Assembly (NCBI GenBank): GCA_965652415.1
Contig: CBFGVH010000017.1
Span: 1 to 35,299, forward strand
From: BQJD01 sp965652415
GTDB taxonomy: Bacteria > Pseudomonadota > Gammaproteobacteria > Arenicellales > CAJQKF01
Length of the DNA: 35,299 nt
Reading direction: 5' to 3'
In this document: one piece after another, positions 23,396-32,782 of the stretch
How the letters are laid out: each line of letters begins with the position of its first letter
Numbering within the stretch: position 1 is the stretch's first letter
The notes under the pieces: generated by a model
Seen by the model: only the letters and a program-made list of their open reading frames with translations
Database searches by the model: none
What the model was told of the DNA's origin: nothing
Translations under genes and position numbers: made by a program

Positions 23396-26300
23396 ATGAA
23401 TACCGCCAGCCTGTCCGACGCGCTGTTCACGCGGCACCCGGATCCGATGTGGATCTACGACGTCGCGACCCTGCGCTTCATGGAGGTGAACGAGGCGGCC
23501 ATCGCCCGCTACGGTTATTCGCGACAGGAGTTCCTGTCGATGAGCATTGCCGACATCCGGCCCGCGGAGGACGTCGCGGCGCTCGCCGACACGGTACGCA
23601 AGGTGGGGCAGTCCCTGAACGAACCGGCCGTGTGGCGACACCGGCTCAAGGACGGGCGCCTGGTCGACGTGGAGATCACCTCGCAATCCATCGAGCTCGA
23701 CGGCACTGCCGCGCGCCTGGTGGTGGCCCGCGACGTCAGCGGTGAACTGCGCACGCAGGCGGAGCTCGCCGAGGCGAACCGCCTTCTGCGCATCGCCAAC
23801 CACACGGCGCGGCTGGGGGGCTGGCGGGTCGACGTGGTATCGCGGGAAGTGACCTGGACCGGCGAGACCGCCGCCATTTACGAGTTGCCGGAAGGATCCG
23901 AGCCCACGCTGCGCGAGGCCATCGACTTCTACGCACCGGAGGACCGGCCGCGGATCGAGGCCGCGTTCGAGGCCTGCGCCCGCGACGGCGAACCGTTCGA
24001 CGAGGTGCTGCGCCTGGTCACGGCGCGTGGCAACCAGATCCGGGTGCGCGCCATCGGCGAGCCGGAGCGCGGGCACGACGGCGCGATCCGCGCGGTTGCC
24101 GGGGCGCTCCAGGACGTCACGGAACTCATGGATGCGCGCGAGCGCTCCGTCGTCCTGGCCAAGCGGCTGCACGATACGCTCGAGCACATCAGCGACGCCT
24201 TCTTCACCCTCGACAGCGACTGGCGCTTCAGCTTTCTGAACCGTCGCGCCGAGGAACTGCTCGAGCGCAGGCGCGCCGATCTCGTCGACCGCAACGTGTG
24301 GGAGTCATTCCCCGAGGCGCGCGCCACCATCTTCCAGCGCGAGTACGAGAAGACCATGTGGCAGGGCCGCACCGCGCGCTTCGTCCAGTACTACCCGCCG
24401 CTCGAGCGCTGGTTCCAGGTCACCGCCTACCCGGCGAGCGACGGCATTGCCGTCTACTTCAGGGACGTTACCGAGGAGCGTGCCCGCGAGGCCCAGATGC
24501 GGCTGCTGGAAACCGCGGTCTCCCGCCTCAACGACATCGTCATCATTACCGAGGTGCACCAGCCCGGCGATCTCGCCGGACGCCGGATCATCTATGTCAA
24601 CGACGCCTTCGAACGGCATACCGGTTTCAGGCGCGAGGAGGCAGTGGGCCAGCCGGTGCGGATGCTGCACGGGCCGGCGACCTCCCGGGGAGAGGTCGAA
24701 CGAATCGAAACCGAACTCGGCGCGCGTCGCGGAGCCCGCGCCGAGCTGGTTCACTACCGCAAGTCGGGCGAGGAGATGCCCGTGGAACTCGAGATCGTGC
24801 CGATCCTCGACCACGAGGGCAACTTCACGCACCTGGTGTCCGTGGAACGCGACATCAGCGAGCGATACCGGGCCGAGCGCGCCGCGCGCGAGAGCCAGGA
24901 GCGCTTCGAGCTGGTGGCGCGGGCAACCAACGATGTCATCTGGGACTGGGACGTCGAGGCGGGCACGGTGTGGTGGAACGACAATCTCGGCACCGTCTTC
25001 GGCCATGACCGCCAGGACGTGGAGCCGGGATTCGAGTCGTGGTCCAACCGGGTGCATCCGGACGACCGCGATCGACTCCTTGCCGGTCTTCGAGAGTTGA
25101 TCGACGGCGAGGACAGGCACTGGCGTGACGAGTACCGCTTTCGCCGCGGCAACGGCACCTGGGCGGTGGTGGTGGACCGGGGCTTCGCGATTCGCGACGA
25201 GGGGGGTCGCGTGGTTCGCATGATCGGCAGCATGCTCGACGTCACCGAGCAGCGCGAACTGGACGAGCGGCTGCGGCAATCCCAGAAGCTCGAGGCGGTG
25301 GGCCAGCTGACCGGCAGCGTCGCCCACGACTTCAACAACCTGCTCACGGTGATCATGGGCAACTCGGAGCTCCTGAGCAGGCGGCTCGACGGGGACGGCG
25401 GCCTGCGCGCCCTCGCGGAGATGACCGGCACCGCCGCCCAGCGCGGCGCCGAGCTCACGCACCGCCTGCTCGCCTTCGCCCGCCGCCAGCCGCTCGAGCC
25501 CAAGCTGGTGGACATGGGCAAGCTCGCCTCCGGGATGGACGGGCTGCTGCGGCGCACCCTGAGCGAGGACATCGATATCGAGATCGTCCGCGGCGGCGGC
25601 TTGTGGATCGTCGAGGTCGACCCGGGACAGCTCGAAGTGGCCCTGCTCAACCTCGCCATCAACGCCCGCGACGCCATGCCCGGCGGCGGCCAGTTGACCA
25701 TCGAGACCGCCAACGTGTGGCTGAACGACGCCTACGTCGAGGACAATCCCGGTGCTTCGCCCGGGCAGCACGTGCTGGTCTCGGTGTCGGACACGGGCTC
25801 CGGCATGACCCGGGAGGTCATGGAACAGGCGTTCGAGCCCTTCTTCACGACCAAGGACGTGGGCAAGGGCAGCGGGCTCGGGCTGAGCATGGTGTACGGT
25901 TTCGTGAAGCAGTCCGGCGGGCACATCAAGATCTACTCGGAAGTCGGGCAGGGCTCCTCGATCAAGCTCTACTTCCCGCGCTCGTTCGCCGAGGACGTCG
26001 AGATGGCCGGCACAGTCGAGGAGATCCGGCCGGCGGGGGGCAGTGAGCGCATTCTCGTGGTCGAGGACGACGAGCTGGTTCGCGAGCATGTCATCACCCA
26101 GCTCGAGGGACTCGGCTACTGCGTGACCAGCGCCGGCAACGGCCCCGACGCGCTCGAGGCCTTGCGACAGCTCGAGGACATCGACCTGCTGTTCACCGAC
26201 ATCATCATGCCCGCGGGCATCGACGGCGCGGAGCTTGCGAAGCAGGCTCGCAGGCTGCGGCCGGGACTGAAGGTGCTGTTCACCTCCGGCTACACGGAAA

Positions 26301-26437
26301 ACGCAATCGTTCACAGCGGACGGCTCGATCGCGGGGTGCAGCTCCTGAGCAAGCCGTACCGGTTACGCGAACTGGCGTCGAAGGTGAGAAGCGTGCTGGA
26401 CGCACCCGTGAACGAGGGTCGCGACAGCACCCGCTGA
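23396..26437 (+). CDS. Hybrid sensor histidine kinase with five PAS domains
   Basis: The protein has 1013 residues from ATG 23396 and no membrane segment, so it is a cytoplasmic sensor. About five PAS domains fill residues 1-620. The fourth resembles LOV domains, but GRNCRFLQ is replaced by GQPVRMLH, so the flavin cysteine is absent. The kinase core has H644 in GSVAHDFNNLL, the N-box LLNLAINARDAMP and ATP-lid motifs EPFFTTKDVGKGSGLGLSMVYG. A C-terminal receiver carries D935 in LLFTDIIMPAG and the lysine in LLSKPYR. It probably senses several cues, then transfers phosphate within itself and to an Hpt protein. The single Hpt gene in this window (30970-31341) is a possible partner. The frame is open far upstream but antisense to two genes. 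Confidence 0.95.
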   Translation: MNTASLSDALFTRHPDPMWIYDVATLRFMEVNEAAIARYGYSRQEFLSMSIADIRPAEDVAALADTVRKVGQSLNEPAVWRHRLKDGRLVDVEITSQSIELDGTAARLVVARDVSGELRTQAELAEANRLLRIANHTARLGGWRVDVVSREVTWTGETAAIYELPEGSEPTLREAIDFYAPEDRPRIEAAFEACARDGEPFDEVLRLVTARGNQIRVRAIGEPERGHDGAIRAVAGALQDVTELMDARERSVVLAKRLHDTLEHISDAFFTLDSDWRFSFLNRRAEELLERRRADLVDRNVWESFPEARATIFQREYEKTMWQGRTARFVQYYPPLERWFQVTAYPASDGIAVYFRDVTEERAREAQMRLLETAVSRLNDIVIITEVHQPGDLAGRRIIYVNDAFERHTGFRREEAVGQPVRMLHGPATSRGEVERIETELGARRGARAELVHYRKSGEEMPVELEIVPILDHEGNFTHLVSVERDISERYRAERAARESQERFELVARATNDVIWDWDVEAGTVWWNDNLGTVFGHDRQDVEPGFESWSNRVHPDDRDRLLAGLRELIDGEDRHWRDEYRFRRGNGTWAVVVDRGFAIRDEGGRVVRMIGSMLDVTEQRELDERLRQSQKLEAVGQLTGSVAHDFNNLLTVIMGNSELLSRRLDGDGGLRALAEMTGTAAQRGAELTHRLLAFARRQPLEPKLVDMGKLASGMDGLLRRTLSEDIDIEIVRGGGLWIVEVDPGQLEVALLNLAINARDAMPGGGQLTIETANVWLNDAYVEDNPGASPGQHVLVSVSDTGSGMTREVMEQAFEPFFTTKDVGKGSGLGLSMVYGFVKQSGGHIKIYSEVGQGSSIKLYFPRSFAEDVEMAGTVEEIRPAGGSERILVVEDDELVREHVITQLEGLGYCVTSAGNGPDALEALRQLEDIDLLFTDIIMPAGIDGAELAKQARRLRPGLKVLFTSGYTENAIVHSGRLDRGVQLLSKPYRLRELASKVRSVLDAPVNEGRDSTR

Positions 26438-26523
26438 ACGCTTGTTAACCGGGTGGGCGGCGACCGCCGTGATAAGGTAGGCCGCACCCGGTCGACCGGG
26501 ACAGCGGAACATCTGGGGCAATC

Positions 26524-27603
26524 ATGGATCAAGACAAGCGATATTCGGATCGCGCGGCGCGACGGGACCGCGTTTCGGGGGGTGAATCCGCGTCGAACCG
26601 CAGCGACGGCTCGCCGGCCGCGCGCGAGGAAGAACTCGTCGAACACGTGCGCGCACTCGAGGCCGAGCGCGATTCGCTGATGAGCGAGCTGGATGCCCTG
26701 CGCGCGCAGCAGCCGCTGCTCGACGCCCTCGGCAGCATCGTCGAGGCCATCGTCATCTACGACGCCGACGGCCGGCTGGTGGTCTGCAACGAGAATTTTC
26801 GCAACCTCTACGGCTATACCGAGGAAGAGGCGCGGCCCGGCGTGCACTTCTCCGAACTCGGCCGCATCGATATCGAGCGCGGCAACGTCGCCGTCGGTGA
26901 CCAGTACGGAGACGGCGAGGCCTATCTCGCGCGCAAGGCGGAATACCGGCGCAAGCTCGAGGGTTCGTTCATCGTCCGCCTCAGGGACGGGCGCTGGATC
27001 AAGACCATCGACCGGCCGGTGCGCGGCGGCGGCTTCGCCAGCATCCAGGTGGACATCACCGAGATCAAGGCGCTCGAGGAGAACATGCGCCACATGGCCC
27101 AGCACGATGCCCTGACCGGCCTGCCCAACCGCCGCCTGCTGATGGAGCAGGGCTCGCGCATGGCGGCCGCGGCGCGCCGCGACGGAACGCGGCTCGCCAT
27201 GTTGTTCGTGGATATCGATTATTTCAAGCAGGTCAACGACACTCTCGGCCATCGCGCCGGCGACCAGTTGCTGGTCCAGCTTGGCGCACGCATGCGCGAG
27301 CGGCTGCGATCGTCGGACGTGGTGGCGCGCCTTGGCGGCGACGAGTTCGTCGCTCTTGTTCGACTTGCCGATATCGCCGGCGCCCGTCAAGTGGCCGACG
27401 ACCTTATCCGGGAGCTTTCGCGGCCGTGCCGGATCGAGGGGCGGGAGGTGTACGTCACGGCGAGTATCGGCATCGCCTACTTCCCCGACCAGACGGAAGA
27501 TCTCGAGGAACTGCTGAGGCTGTCGGACGGCGCCCTGTACGGGGCCAAGGATGCCGGGCGGAGCCAGTGGAAGGAAGCGGCGTCGCCAACGACCGGCAAC
27601 TGA
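26524..27603 (+). CDS. PAS-GGDEF diguanylate cyclase
   Basis: The 359-residue protein has a charged N-terminal coiled-coil-like part (30-65), a PAS domain (about 65-185) and a GGDEF domain. The active-site motif GGDEF is at 271-275, with DALTGLPNRR and FVDIDYFKQVNDTLGH before it. An RSSD inhibitory site at 262-265 sits five residues upstream, so it should make c-di-GMP and be feedback-inhibited by it. It has no membrane segment. Placed 86 bases after the hybrid kinase, it may share its transcript. A phosphodiesterase lies at 31338-32747, so the region codes for both making and breaking c-di-GMP. Confidence 0.95.
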   Translation: MDQDKRYSDRAARRDRVSGGESASNRSDGSPAAREEELVEHVRALEAERDSLMSELDALRAQQPLLDALGSIVEAIVIYDADGRLVVCNENFRNLYGYTEEEARPGVHFSELGRIDIERGNVAVGDQYGDGEAYLARKAEYRRKLEGSFIVRLRDGRWIKTIDRPVRGGGFASIQVDITEIKALEENMRHMAQHDALTGLPNRRLLMEQGSRMAAAARRDGTRLAMLFVDIDYFKQVNDTLGHRAGDQLLVQLGARMRERLRSSDVVARLGGDEFVALVRLADIAGARQVADDLIRELSRPCRIEGREVYVTASIGIAYFPDQTEDLEELLRLSDGALYGAKDAGRSQWKEAASPTTGN

Positions 27604-27618
27604 CCGCGCGCGCGAACG

Positions 27619-30216
27619 TCAGGCGGGTGCATCCAGCGTCTGGCGGACGATGTTCGCCATGTCGTCCATGTCGACCGGCTTCTGGATCCAGCGGAACCGC
27701 TCCGGGCACACGCCGCTGCGTCGAATGGCGTCCTCGGCATAGCCCGAGACGAACAGCACCTTCAGGTCGGCGCGGCGCGCGCGGGCGGCTTCGGCGAGCT
27801 GGATGCCGTCCATTCCGCCCGGGATCACGATATCGGTGAACAGCAGGGCGATGCCCGGGTGGCGCTCCAGGATATCGAGGGCATCGGCCGCGCACGCGGC
27901 GGCTTCGACCCGGTAGCCGAGGCTTTCCAGCGCCTCGACCGTGACTTCCCGCAGATCGTCGTCGTCGTCCACCACGAGGATGTGCTCGCCGCCGGTTCCG
28001 GTGGATGTCTCTCGACGGTCGGCGCTCTCAACTCGCTCGGATTCGGGTGGCCGGCCGGCAGCCGGAAAGTACAGGCCGACCGAGGTGCCCGCATCCGGAG
28101 CGCTATCCAGCGTGACGTTGCCGCCGCTCTGGCGGACGAAGCCGAGGATGCTGCTGAGTCCCAGGCCGGTGGCTTCGCCGGCCTGGCGAGTGGTGAAGAA
28201 GGGCTCGAAGGCTCGTGCGCGCACCTCGGGTGTCATCCCGTGGCCGCTGTCGGTCACCGTGATCCGCAGATACTCGCCGGCGGGGATGGACTTGCCGTCG
28301 GCGACCCAGGATTGTCCGTCGGGTGCCGACGCCGCGCGACCGCTATTGTCGCCGGCGCCGACAGTTGCTCGATCGACGCGAATCGCAAGCCGGCCGCCGT
28401 GCGGCATCGCCTCGCGTGCGTTCAAGGCGAGGTTGACCATGGCGTTCTCGAGCTGGGATGCATCCGTTTTCACCGCGGGCAGTTCCGGCGCCAGGTCGAG
28501 TTCGACGACAATGCCGCTGCCGACGGTCCGGCGCAACAAGGCGGCCATGCCGGTCAGCAGCGCGGCGACATCGATCTTCTCGCTCACCAAACGCTGGCGT
28601 CTCGAGTAGGCCAGCAGGCGCTGGGCCAGTGACGCACCGCGGTCGATGGCGTCGACCGCGCGCGTGATGCGCTCGAGGGCGCGGGCGTCGGTCGCGAGCG
28701 CCCGGTGGCGCGCCACCAGTTGCAGGCTGGCCTTGACGGTGCCGAGGATGTTGTTGAAGTCGTGGGCGACCCCGGCCGACAGCTGTGCGATGGATTCCAT
28801 CCGCTGCGCGTTGGCGAGTCGTCGCTCGGTTTCTCGTTGCGTGGTGATGTCCAAGTTGACGCCGGTGATGCGCACCGGTTCACCGCCGGTGTCGCGGACG
28901 ACGATGCCCCTGGAGCGGATATGGCGCACCTGTCCGTCCGGGCGCACGATGCGAAACTCGGTGTCGAACGGGCTGTTCCCGGCAACGTCGTCCAGGACCT
29001 GCCGCTCGTAGCTGTCGCGATCCTCCGGGTGCAGCAGCGCCTTCCAGCTGGCGTAGTCGGCTGTGAATGTCGCCGGGTCGACGCCGTAGAGGTCGTACAT
29101 GCGCGCGTCCCAGGTCATGGCGTCTTCACCGAATCGGTACTCCCAGATGCCTATACCCGCGGCGCCGGCGGCGAGTTCGAAGCGTTCCGCCCAGCGGTGG
29201 AGTTCTTCCTCCTGGCGGTGAATGTCGGTGATGTCGCTGGTGACTCCGGCAATCCGGGTGACGACGCCATCTTCATCGCGGATGCGCCGCGTATGCTCCC
29301 GGAGCCAACGCACCTCGCCGTCGGGACGACGAATGCGGTACTCGTAGTCGAGGTTCTCGTCGCGAACGCGCTCGATGATCCGCGCGATTCGTTCACGGTC
29401 CTCGGACAGCATGGGGCCCCAGTAGGACTGGTCGGGATCGCGATACATCTGCTCGAGAGAAAGGCCCCAGACGCGCTCGGCCGCAGGGCTGATGTAGAAA
29501 TTCCTGCTGAATGTCCCGTCGGTGAGCCAGAACGCGTCGCCCACGTTTTCCGCAATCAGCCGGAACCGTTCCTCGCTGCGTTCGAGGTCCAGGCGTGCCT
29601 TGAGTTCACCCAGCGTGGCGCCGAGCTGCGCGCCGACGAATTCCATGATCTCGACGGTGGCCTCGTCGCGCTCACGGGGAGCGGCCAGCATGAACACCAG
29701 CACGGCGAGCACCCTGCCATGGCCGGTCAGCGGCAGCGCAAGGGTGGCGTGAAGTCCATACTGCAGGGCGAGCGAGGCGCGCGAGAATTCCGCCGTCGAC
29801 ACCGTGGAGATATCCCGGATCCAGGTCGCGTAGCCGCTGGCCACTGTTTGTCCCACCAGGGGCGGCAGCGCGCCGTCGGGTTGCTCTTCGAGGCCGAGGT
29901 GAAAGGCTTCGAAGCGATCCCGGCTGCCGTACCAGAGCGGCAGGCGGCGCCAGTGCGGTCCGTCGGCCAGCCAGGCCTCGGCATAGTCCCAGCCGGTGGC
30001 CGTGCACACCGCCTCGAGCGCCTTCTTCATGGCCAGTTCCATGCTCACCGCGCCTCGCGCCGCGTCGGAGACGGCGACCAGCAGGTCGCGCTCGCGCTCT
30101 GCACGCCGGGCGCGCAGCAGGCTGTCGTCCGCGCCAGGCGCGAACTTGCCCCCGTTTCCTGAATGTTCCACGATTGTCCTCGCCAGCACCGCCGGTTGTC
30201 CGCGGCAGTATGTCAT
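27619..30216 (-). CDS. GAF-PAS hybrid sensor histidine kinase
   Basis: The protein has 865 residues from ATG 30216, which overlaps the P-domain stop as ATGA (30213-30216); a GTG at 30171 is an alternative. The N-terminal part (about 25-195) is a GAF domain, followed by two PAS domains (about 200-330 and 335-460). The kinase core has H485 in GVAHDFNNILG, VNLALNAREAMP and EPFFTTRQAGEATGLGLSSILG. A C-terminal receiver has D795 in LLFTDIVIPGG. There is no membrane segment. The receiver makes it suited to phosphorelay through the Hpt protein encoded upstream (30970-31341). Coupling to an orphan P-domain gene is unusual. Confidence 0.95.
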   Translation of the reverse strand: MTYCRGQPAVLARTIVEHSGNGGKFAPGADDSLLRARRAERERDLLVAVSDAARGAVSMELAMKKALEAVCTATGWDYAEAWLADGPHWRRLPLWYGSRDRFEAFHLGLEEQPDGALPPLVGQTVASGYATWIRDISTVSTAEFSRASLALQYGLHATLALPLTGHGRVLAVLVFMLAAPRERDEATVEIMEFVGAQLGATLGELKARLDLERSEERFRLIAENVGDAFWLTDGTFSRNFYISPAAERVWGLSLEQMYRDPDQSYWGPMLSEDRERIARIIERVRDENLDYEYRIRRPDGEVRWLREHTRRIRDEDGVVTRIAGVTSDITDIHRQEEELHRWAERFELAAGAAGIGIWEYRFGEDAMTWDARMYDLYGVDPATFTADYASWKALLHPEDRDSYERQVLDDVAGNSPFDTEFRIVRPDGQVRHIRSRGIVVRDTGGEPVRITGVNLDITTQRETERRLANAQRMESIAQLSAGVAHDFNNILGTVKASLQLVARHRALATDARALERITRAVDAIDRGASLAQRLLAYSRRQRLVSEKIDVAALLTGMAALLRRTVGSGIVVELDLAPELPAVKTDASQLENAMVNLALNAREAMPHGGRLAIRVDRATVGAGDNSGRAASAPDGQSWVADGKSIPAGEYLRITVTDSGHGMTPEVRARAFEPFFTTRQAGEATGLGLSSILGFVRQSGGNVTLDSAPDAGTSVGLYFPAAGRPPESERVESADRRETSTGTGGEHILVVDDDDDLREVTVEALESLGYRVEAAACAADALDILERHPGIALLFTDIVIPGGMDGIQLAEAARARRADLKVLFVSGYAEDAIRRSGVCPERFRWIQKPVDMDDMANIVRQTLDAPA

Positions 30217-30713
30217 GGTGCCGACAGTCCCGGTGCCGCGCGGGCCCGGGGCCTGTGGCCGGCGATGGCCACGCGCGGACCGGCGGCAGCCTCGATGGTC
30301 AGGCTCCAGCCGTTCAGGCGGCCGGGGGCGGCGCCGTCGACTCCCAGGATGTCTGCCACTTCGAGGCTCCAGGCGCCCCTGACGTGGTCTCCCCGGAATG
30401 CCGAATCGAGGTCGCAGGGGGCGACGAGACTGTGGGGAAACACGCCGATGACGTCCGCGCGTTCATCCGTCAGGTCCACCAGTTTGAGCAGTGCCGTGCG
30501 TCCCGACGGCGAGGTCAGCGTGATCCCCAGTTGGCCGCGGCAGGGGTGGGTAATGCTGACCCCGACCTGGATGCGTCCGACGTGGTGGACGGGCTCGCAG
30601 TCGAGCACCATGGTGTCGCTGATACCCGCCGACCGGGCCCAGAAGGGGATGTCGAGGTTGGCAAGGCTGTGCCGCGAGACGACGAGTCTTCCCGGCGCGA
30701 TGTTGGCGGTCAT
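30213..30713 (-). CDS. Stand-alone P/Homo-B domain protein
   Basis: From ATG 30713 the protein has 166 residues, nearly all one P (Homo-B) beta-sandwich domain. The recognisable pattern runs DIPFWARSAGISDTMVLD, then VGRIQVGVSITHPCRGQLGITLTSPSGRTALL, and finally GAWSLEVADILG and GRLNGWSLTIEA. P domains normally follow the catalytic domain of proprotein convertases and secreted bacterial proteases. No protease, signal peptide or membrane anchor is present here, so the product should stay in the cytoplasm. The gene is translationally coupled to the hybrid kinase, which suggests a joint complex. A longer start (30821) adds a basic, proline-rich tail. A G-run lies about nine bases before the chosen ATG. 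Confidence 0.8.
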   Translation of the reverse strand: MTANIAPGRLVVSRHSLANLDIPFWARSAGISDTMVLDCEPVHHVGRIQVGVSITHPCRGQLGITLTSPSGRTALLKLVDLTDERADVIGVFPHSLVAPCDLDSAFRGDHVRGAWSLEVADILGVDGAAPGRLNGWSLTIEAAAGPRVAIAGHRPRARAAPGLSAP

Positions 30714-30969
30714 GTCCGAATTCCCCCCCGGAACTGTCGGTATGGTCGCACCGGGTGCCCGCGGTCGGGGACGCGACGGGGCGATGCGCATGGCGTGGCG
30801 GCGGACGCGACACACCTTCATTCGCCGCCGCAGCCTAAGTTACGCTCCGTTCGTCGGGTGAATACGACCGTTTGTTCTGATTCGGTGGGGAATTGTGCAA
30901 ATTTGTCGGTGGCACACGGTGTTCACGCGACAGACGCCGATTTCAACAAGCAATTAATCGGACAGGACA
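30714..30969. other. Intergenic region upstream of the P-domain gene
   Basis: No catalytic domain or other gene is visible in these 256 bases. AT-rich patches at 30869-30960 probably hold the promoter of the P-domain/kinase operon, but I cannot fix its boxes. TGTGCAAA at 30894-30901 matches the tandem element at 33523-33540. Confidence 0.4.
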
Positions 30970-31341
30970 CTAGGACGGCGAGAATTCCCGGGCGAACCGG
31001 CAGACGCGCTCGAACTCGCGCTGGACCTGCGCAGCGAGCGGTGCTGCGACGCCCGCGTCGGGCTCCGAACCGAGCGCCTCGAGGTCGGCGCAGAGGCCTG
31101 CCAGTCGCAGGGCGCCGACGGCGCGGGCGGAGGATTTGAGCTTGTGGGCGAAGGCAGCCGTCGATTGCCAGTCCGAGGTCTGCGCAGCGGCGCCGATGGC
31201 CTCGACGTCATCAGCCGCCTTTTCGGCGAAGCGAGCCAGGAAGCGACGCTGCATCGCGGGATCGTTGCCGAGGTAGTGAGCCAGCGTGGCGGTGTCGATC
31301 GCCGGTTCAGTGGAAGCGGCGTCGCAGTGGTTGTCGATCAT
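30970..31341 (-). CDS. Histidine phosphotransfer (Hpt) protein
   Basis: The 123-residue helical protein has the Hpt motif AFAHKLKSSARAVGA with phospho-acceptor H66 and no catalytic kinase core. It begins in an ATGA overlap with the REC-EAL stop (31338-31341). Hpt proteins carry phosphate between the receiver of a hybrid kinase and the receiver of an output protein. Both are encoded beside it: hybrid kinase 27619-30216 and REC-EAL 31338-32747. The arrangement recalls RocS-RocR of Pseudomonas. Confidence 0.92.
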   Translation of the reverse strand: MIDNHCDAASTEPAIDTATLAHYLGNDPAMQRRFLARFAEKAADDVEAIGAAAQTSDWQSTAAFAHKLKSSARAVGALRLAGLCADLEALGSEPDAGVAAPLAAQVQREFERVCRFAREFSPS

Positions 31342-32747
31342 GCGTGTTCAGGGGCGAATCGCCCGTCGGTCGAGATCATCCATGCGTCGAACTCGGGCCC
31401 GGACATGGGGCGCGCGATGAAATAGCCCTGCGCGAGATCGCAGCCGGCCTGCGCGACCAGGTCCCAGTCGGCGCGGTCTTCGACACCCTCGGCCACGACG
31501 ACCATGTCGAGCTTCTTGCCGAGCTCGATGCTGGACTCGAGGATCGCCCGCGCGGCGGTGTCGTGCGTCGCCCCGTGCACGAAGGCGCGGTCGATCTTCA
31601 GCTCGGTGAATGGCACGTTGGCGAGCTGCGCCATTGACGAGTAACCCGTGCCGAAGTCGTCGATGGACAGGCCGAAGCCTTTCAGGCGCAGGCGGGTGAG
31701 CACGTCGAGAGCGGTGGTCAGGTGTGCCATCAGGCGGCTCTCCGTCACCTCGAACTCGACGGCGCTGCACGGCAGTCCGCAGGCCTGGGCCATGGCCGCC
31801 ATCTTCTCCGGCAGTTCGACGTCGTACAGGGACTCGACCGACAGGTTCAGCCCCGCGGTCAATTCACGGCCCTGGTCCCGCCATGCGCCGAGGCGGCGAA
31901 AGGCCTGCCCGAAGAGCGAATCGGTCAGGCGTTCGATGAGGCCGTGCTCCTCGGCCACCGGTATGAACTTCACGGGCGGTACGAAGCCGAAGGTGGGGTG
32001 GGGCCAGCGCGCCAGCACTTCCAGTGATACCACGCGTCCGCCGCGCACCGCGACCTTGGGCTGAAAGAACGGCACGAAGGCCTGTTGCTCGATGGCGGCG
32101 GAGATCGCTTCCGGCGTGACTGCGTCGGTTTCCGAAACCGGCGAGGTGCGGGGTGCCGGTCGATAGGTCGACAGGCGATCCCGCAGGACCTCGATGGAGA
32201 CCGGTTTCTCCAGCGCGCCGAGCACCGTCAGGTTGTGAGACGCCGCGAGGTTGCGTGCGGTCCTGAGGATGCGGGCGTCCTCGCCGCTGAAAAGCAGGAT
32301 CCCGCCCGGGAACCGACGCGCGGCAAGGTTGCGCAGGAGTTCGATGCCGTCCATGCCGGGCATGTTGAGGTCGACCATGAGGACGTCGAAGCTGCCGCCG
32401 TCGTCCAGCGCCGCGAGGGCCTCGCGGCCGTTGTGACAGGTCGTGATCCCGGCCGCGCCGAGTCGTTCGAGCGTGGCCGACACGAGGTCCAGCATGAAAT
32501 CGTCATCGTCGATGACCAGCAGGCGCAGCCTGCCCGGATCTCCGGTCGCACTCACTCCCGGTGACTCCAGGGAGCTGGAAAGGCGGCGAACGGCGGTGTC
32601 ATCGTCCGTTTTCCCCTTGTCGGCCACCCGGTCGACCGCCCGGTGGCAGTCCCCCGCGCCGGTGGCGTCATTGTCGTGTCGCACATGGTTCGCTTGAATG
32701 AGTCGGTGCGGCGACCCCGGTGTCACCGTTCCCTGGGATGAGGACAA
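31338..32747 (-). CDS. REC-EAL c-di-GMP phosphodiesterase (RocR-like)
   Basis: From TTG 32747 the protein has 469 residues. A disordered leader (1-70) precedes a receiver with VIDDDDF and phospho-acceptor D126 in VLMVDLNMPGM. Then comes an EAL domain (about 212-455). The signature is EVLARW (E243), with NLSVES, DDFGTG (363-368), KIDRAFV and EGVED all in place, so it should hydrolyse c-di-GMP. Phosphorylation probably sets its activity. The start is unsure: GTG codons at 32726 and 32684 are also possible and would shorten the leader. It is coupled to the Hpt gene. Confidence 0.93.
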   Translation of the reverse strand: MSSSQGTVTPGSPHRLIQANHVRHDNDATGAGDCHRAVDRVADKGKTDDDTAVRRLSSSLESPGVSATGDPGRLRLLVIDDDDFMLDLVSATLERLGAAGITTCHNGREALAALDDGGSFDVLMVDLNMPGMDGIELLRNLAARRFPGGILLFSGEDARILRTARNLAASHNLTVLGALEKPVSIEVLRDRLSTYRPAPRTSPVSETDAVTPEAISAAIEQQAFVPFFQPKVAVRGGRVVSLEVLARWPHPTFGFVPPVKFIPVAEEHGLIERLTDSLFGQAFRRLGAWRDQGRELTAGLNLSVESLYDVELPEKMAAMAQACGLPCSAVEFEVTESRLMAHLTTALDVLTRLRLKGFGLSIDDFGTGYSSMAQLANVPFTELKIDRAFVHGATHDTAARAILESSIELGKKLDMVVVAEGVEDRADWDLVAQAGCDLAQGYFIARPMSGPEFDAWMISTDGRFAPEHA

Positions 32748-32782
32748 ACCAACCCCCGATAGAAAAACGATATCATGAATTG

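Noticed and set aside
23396..26437. Blue-light (LOV) sensor kinase
   Set aside because: The fourth PAS lacks the adduct-forming cysteine, so a LOV photoreceptor label is not supported.
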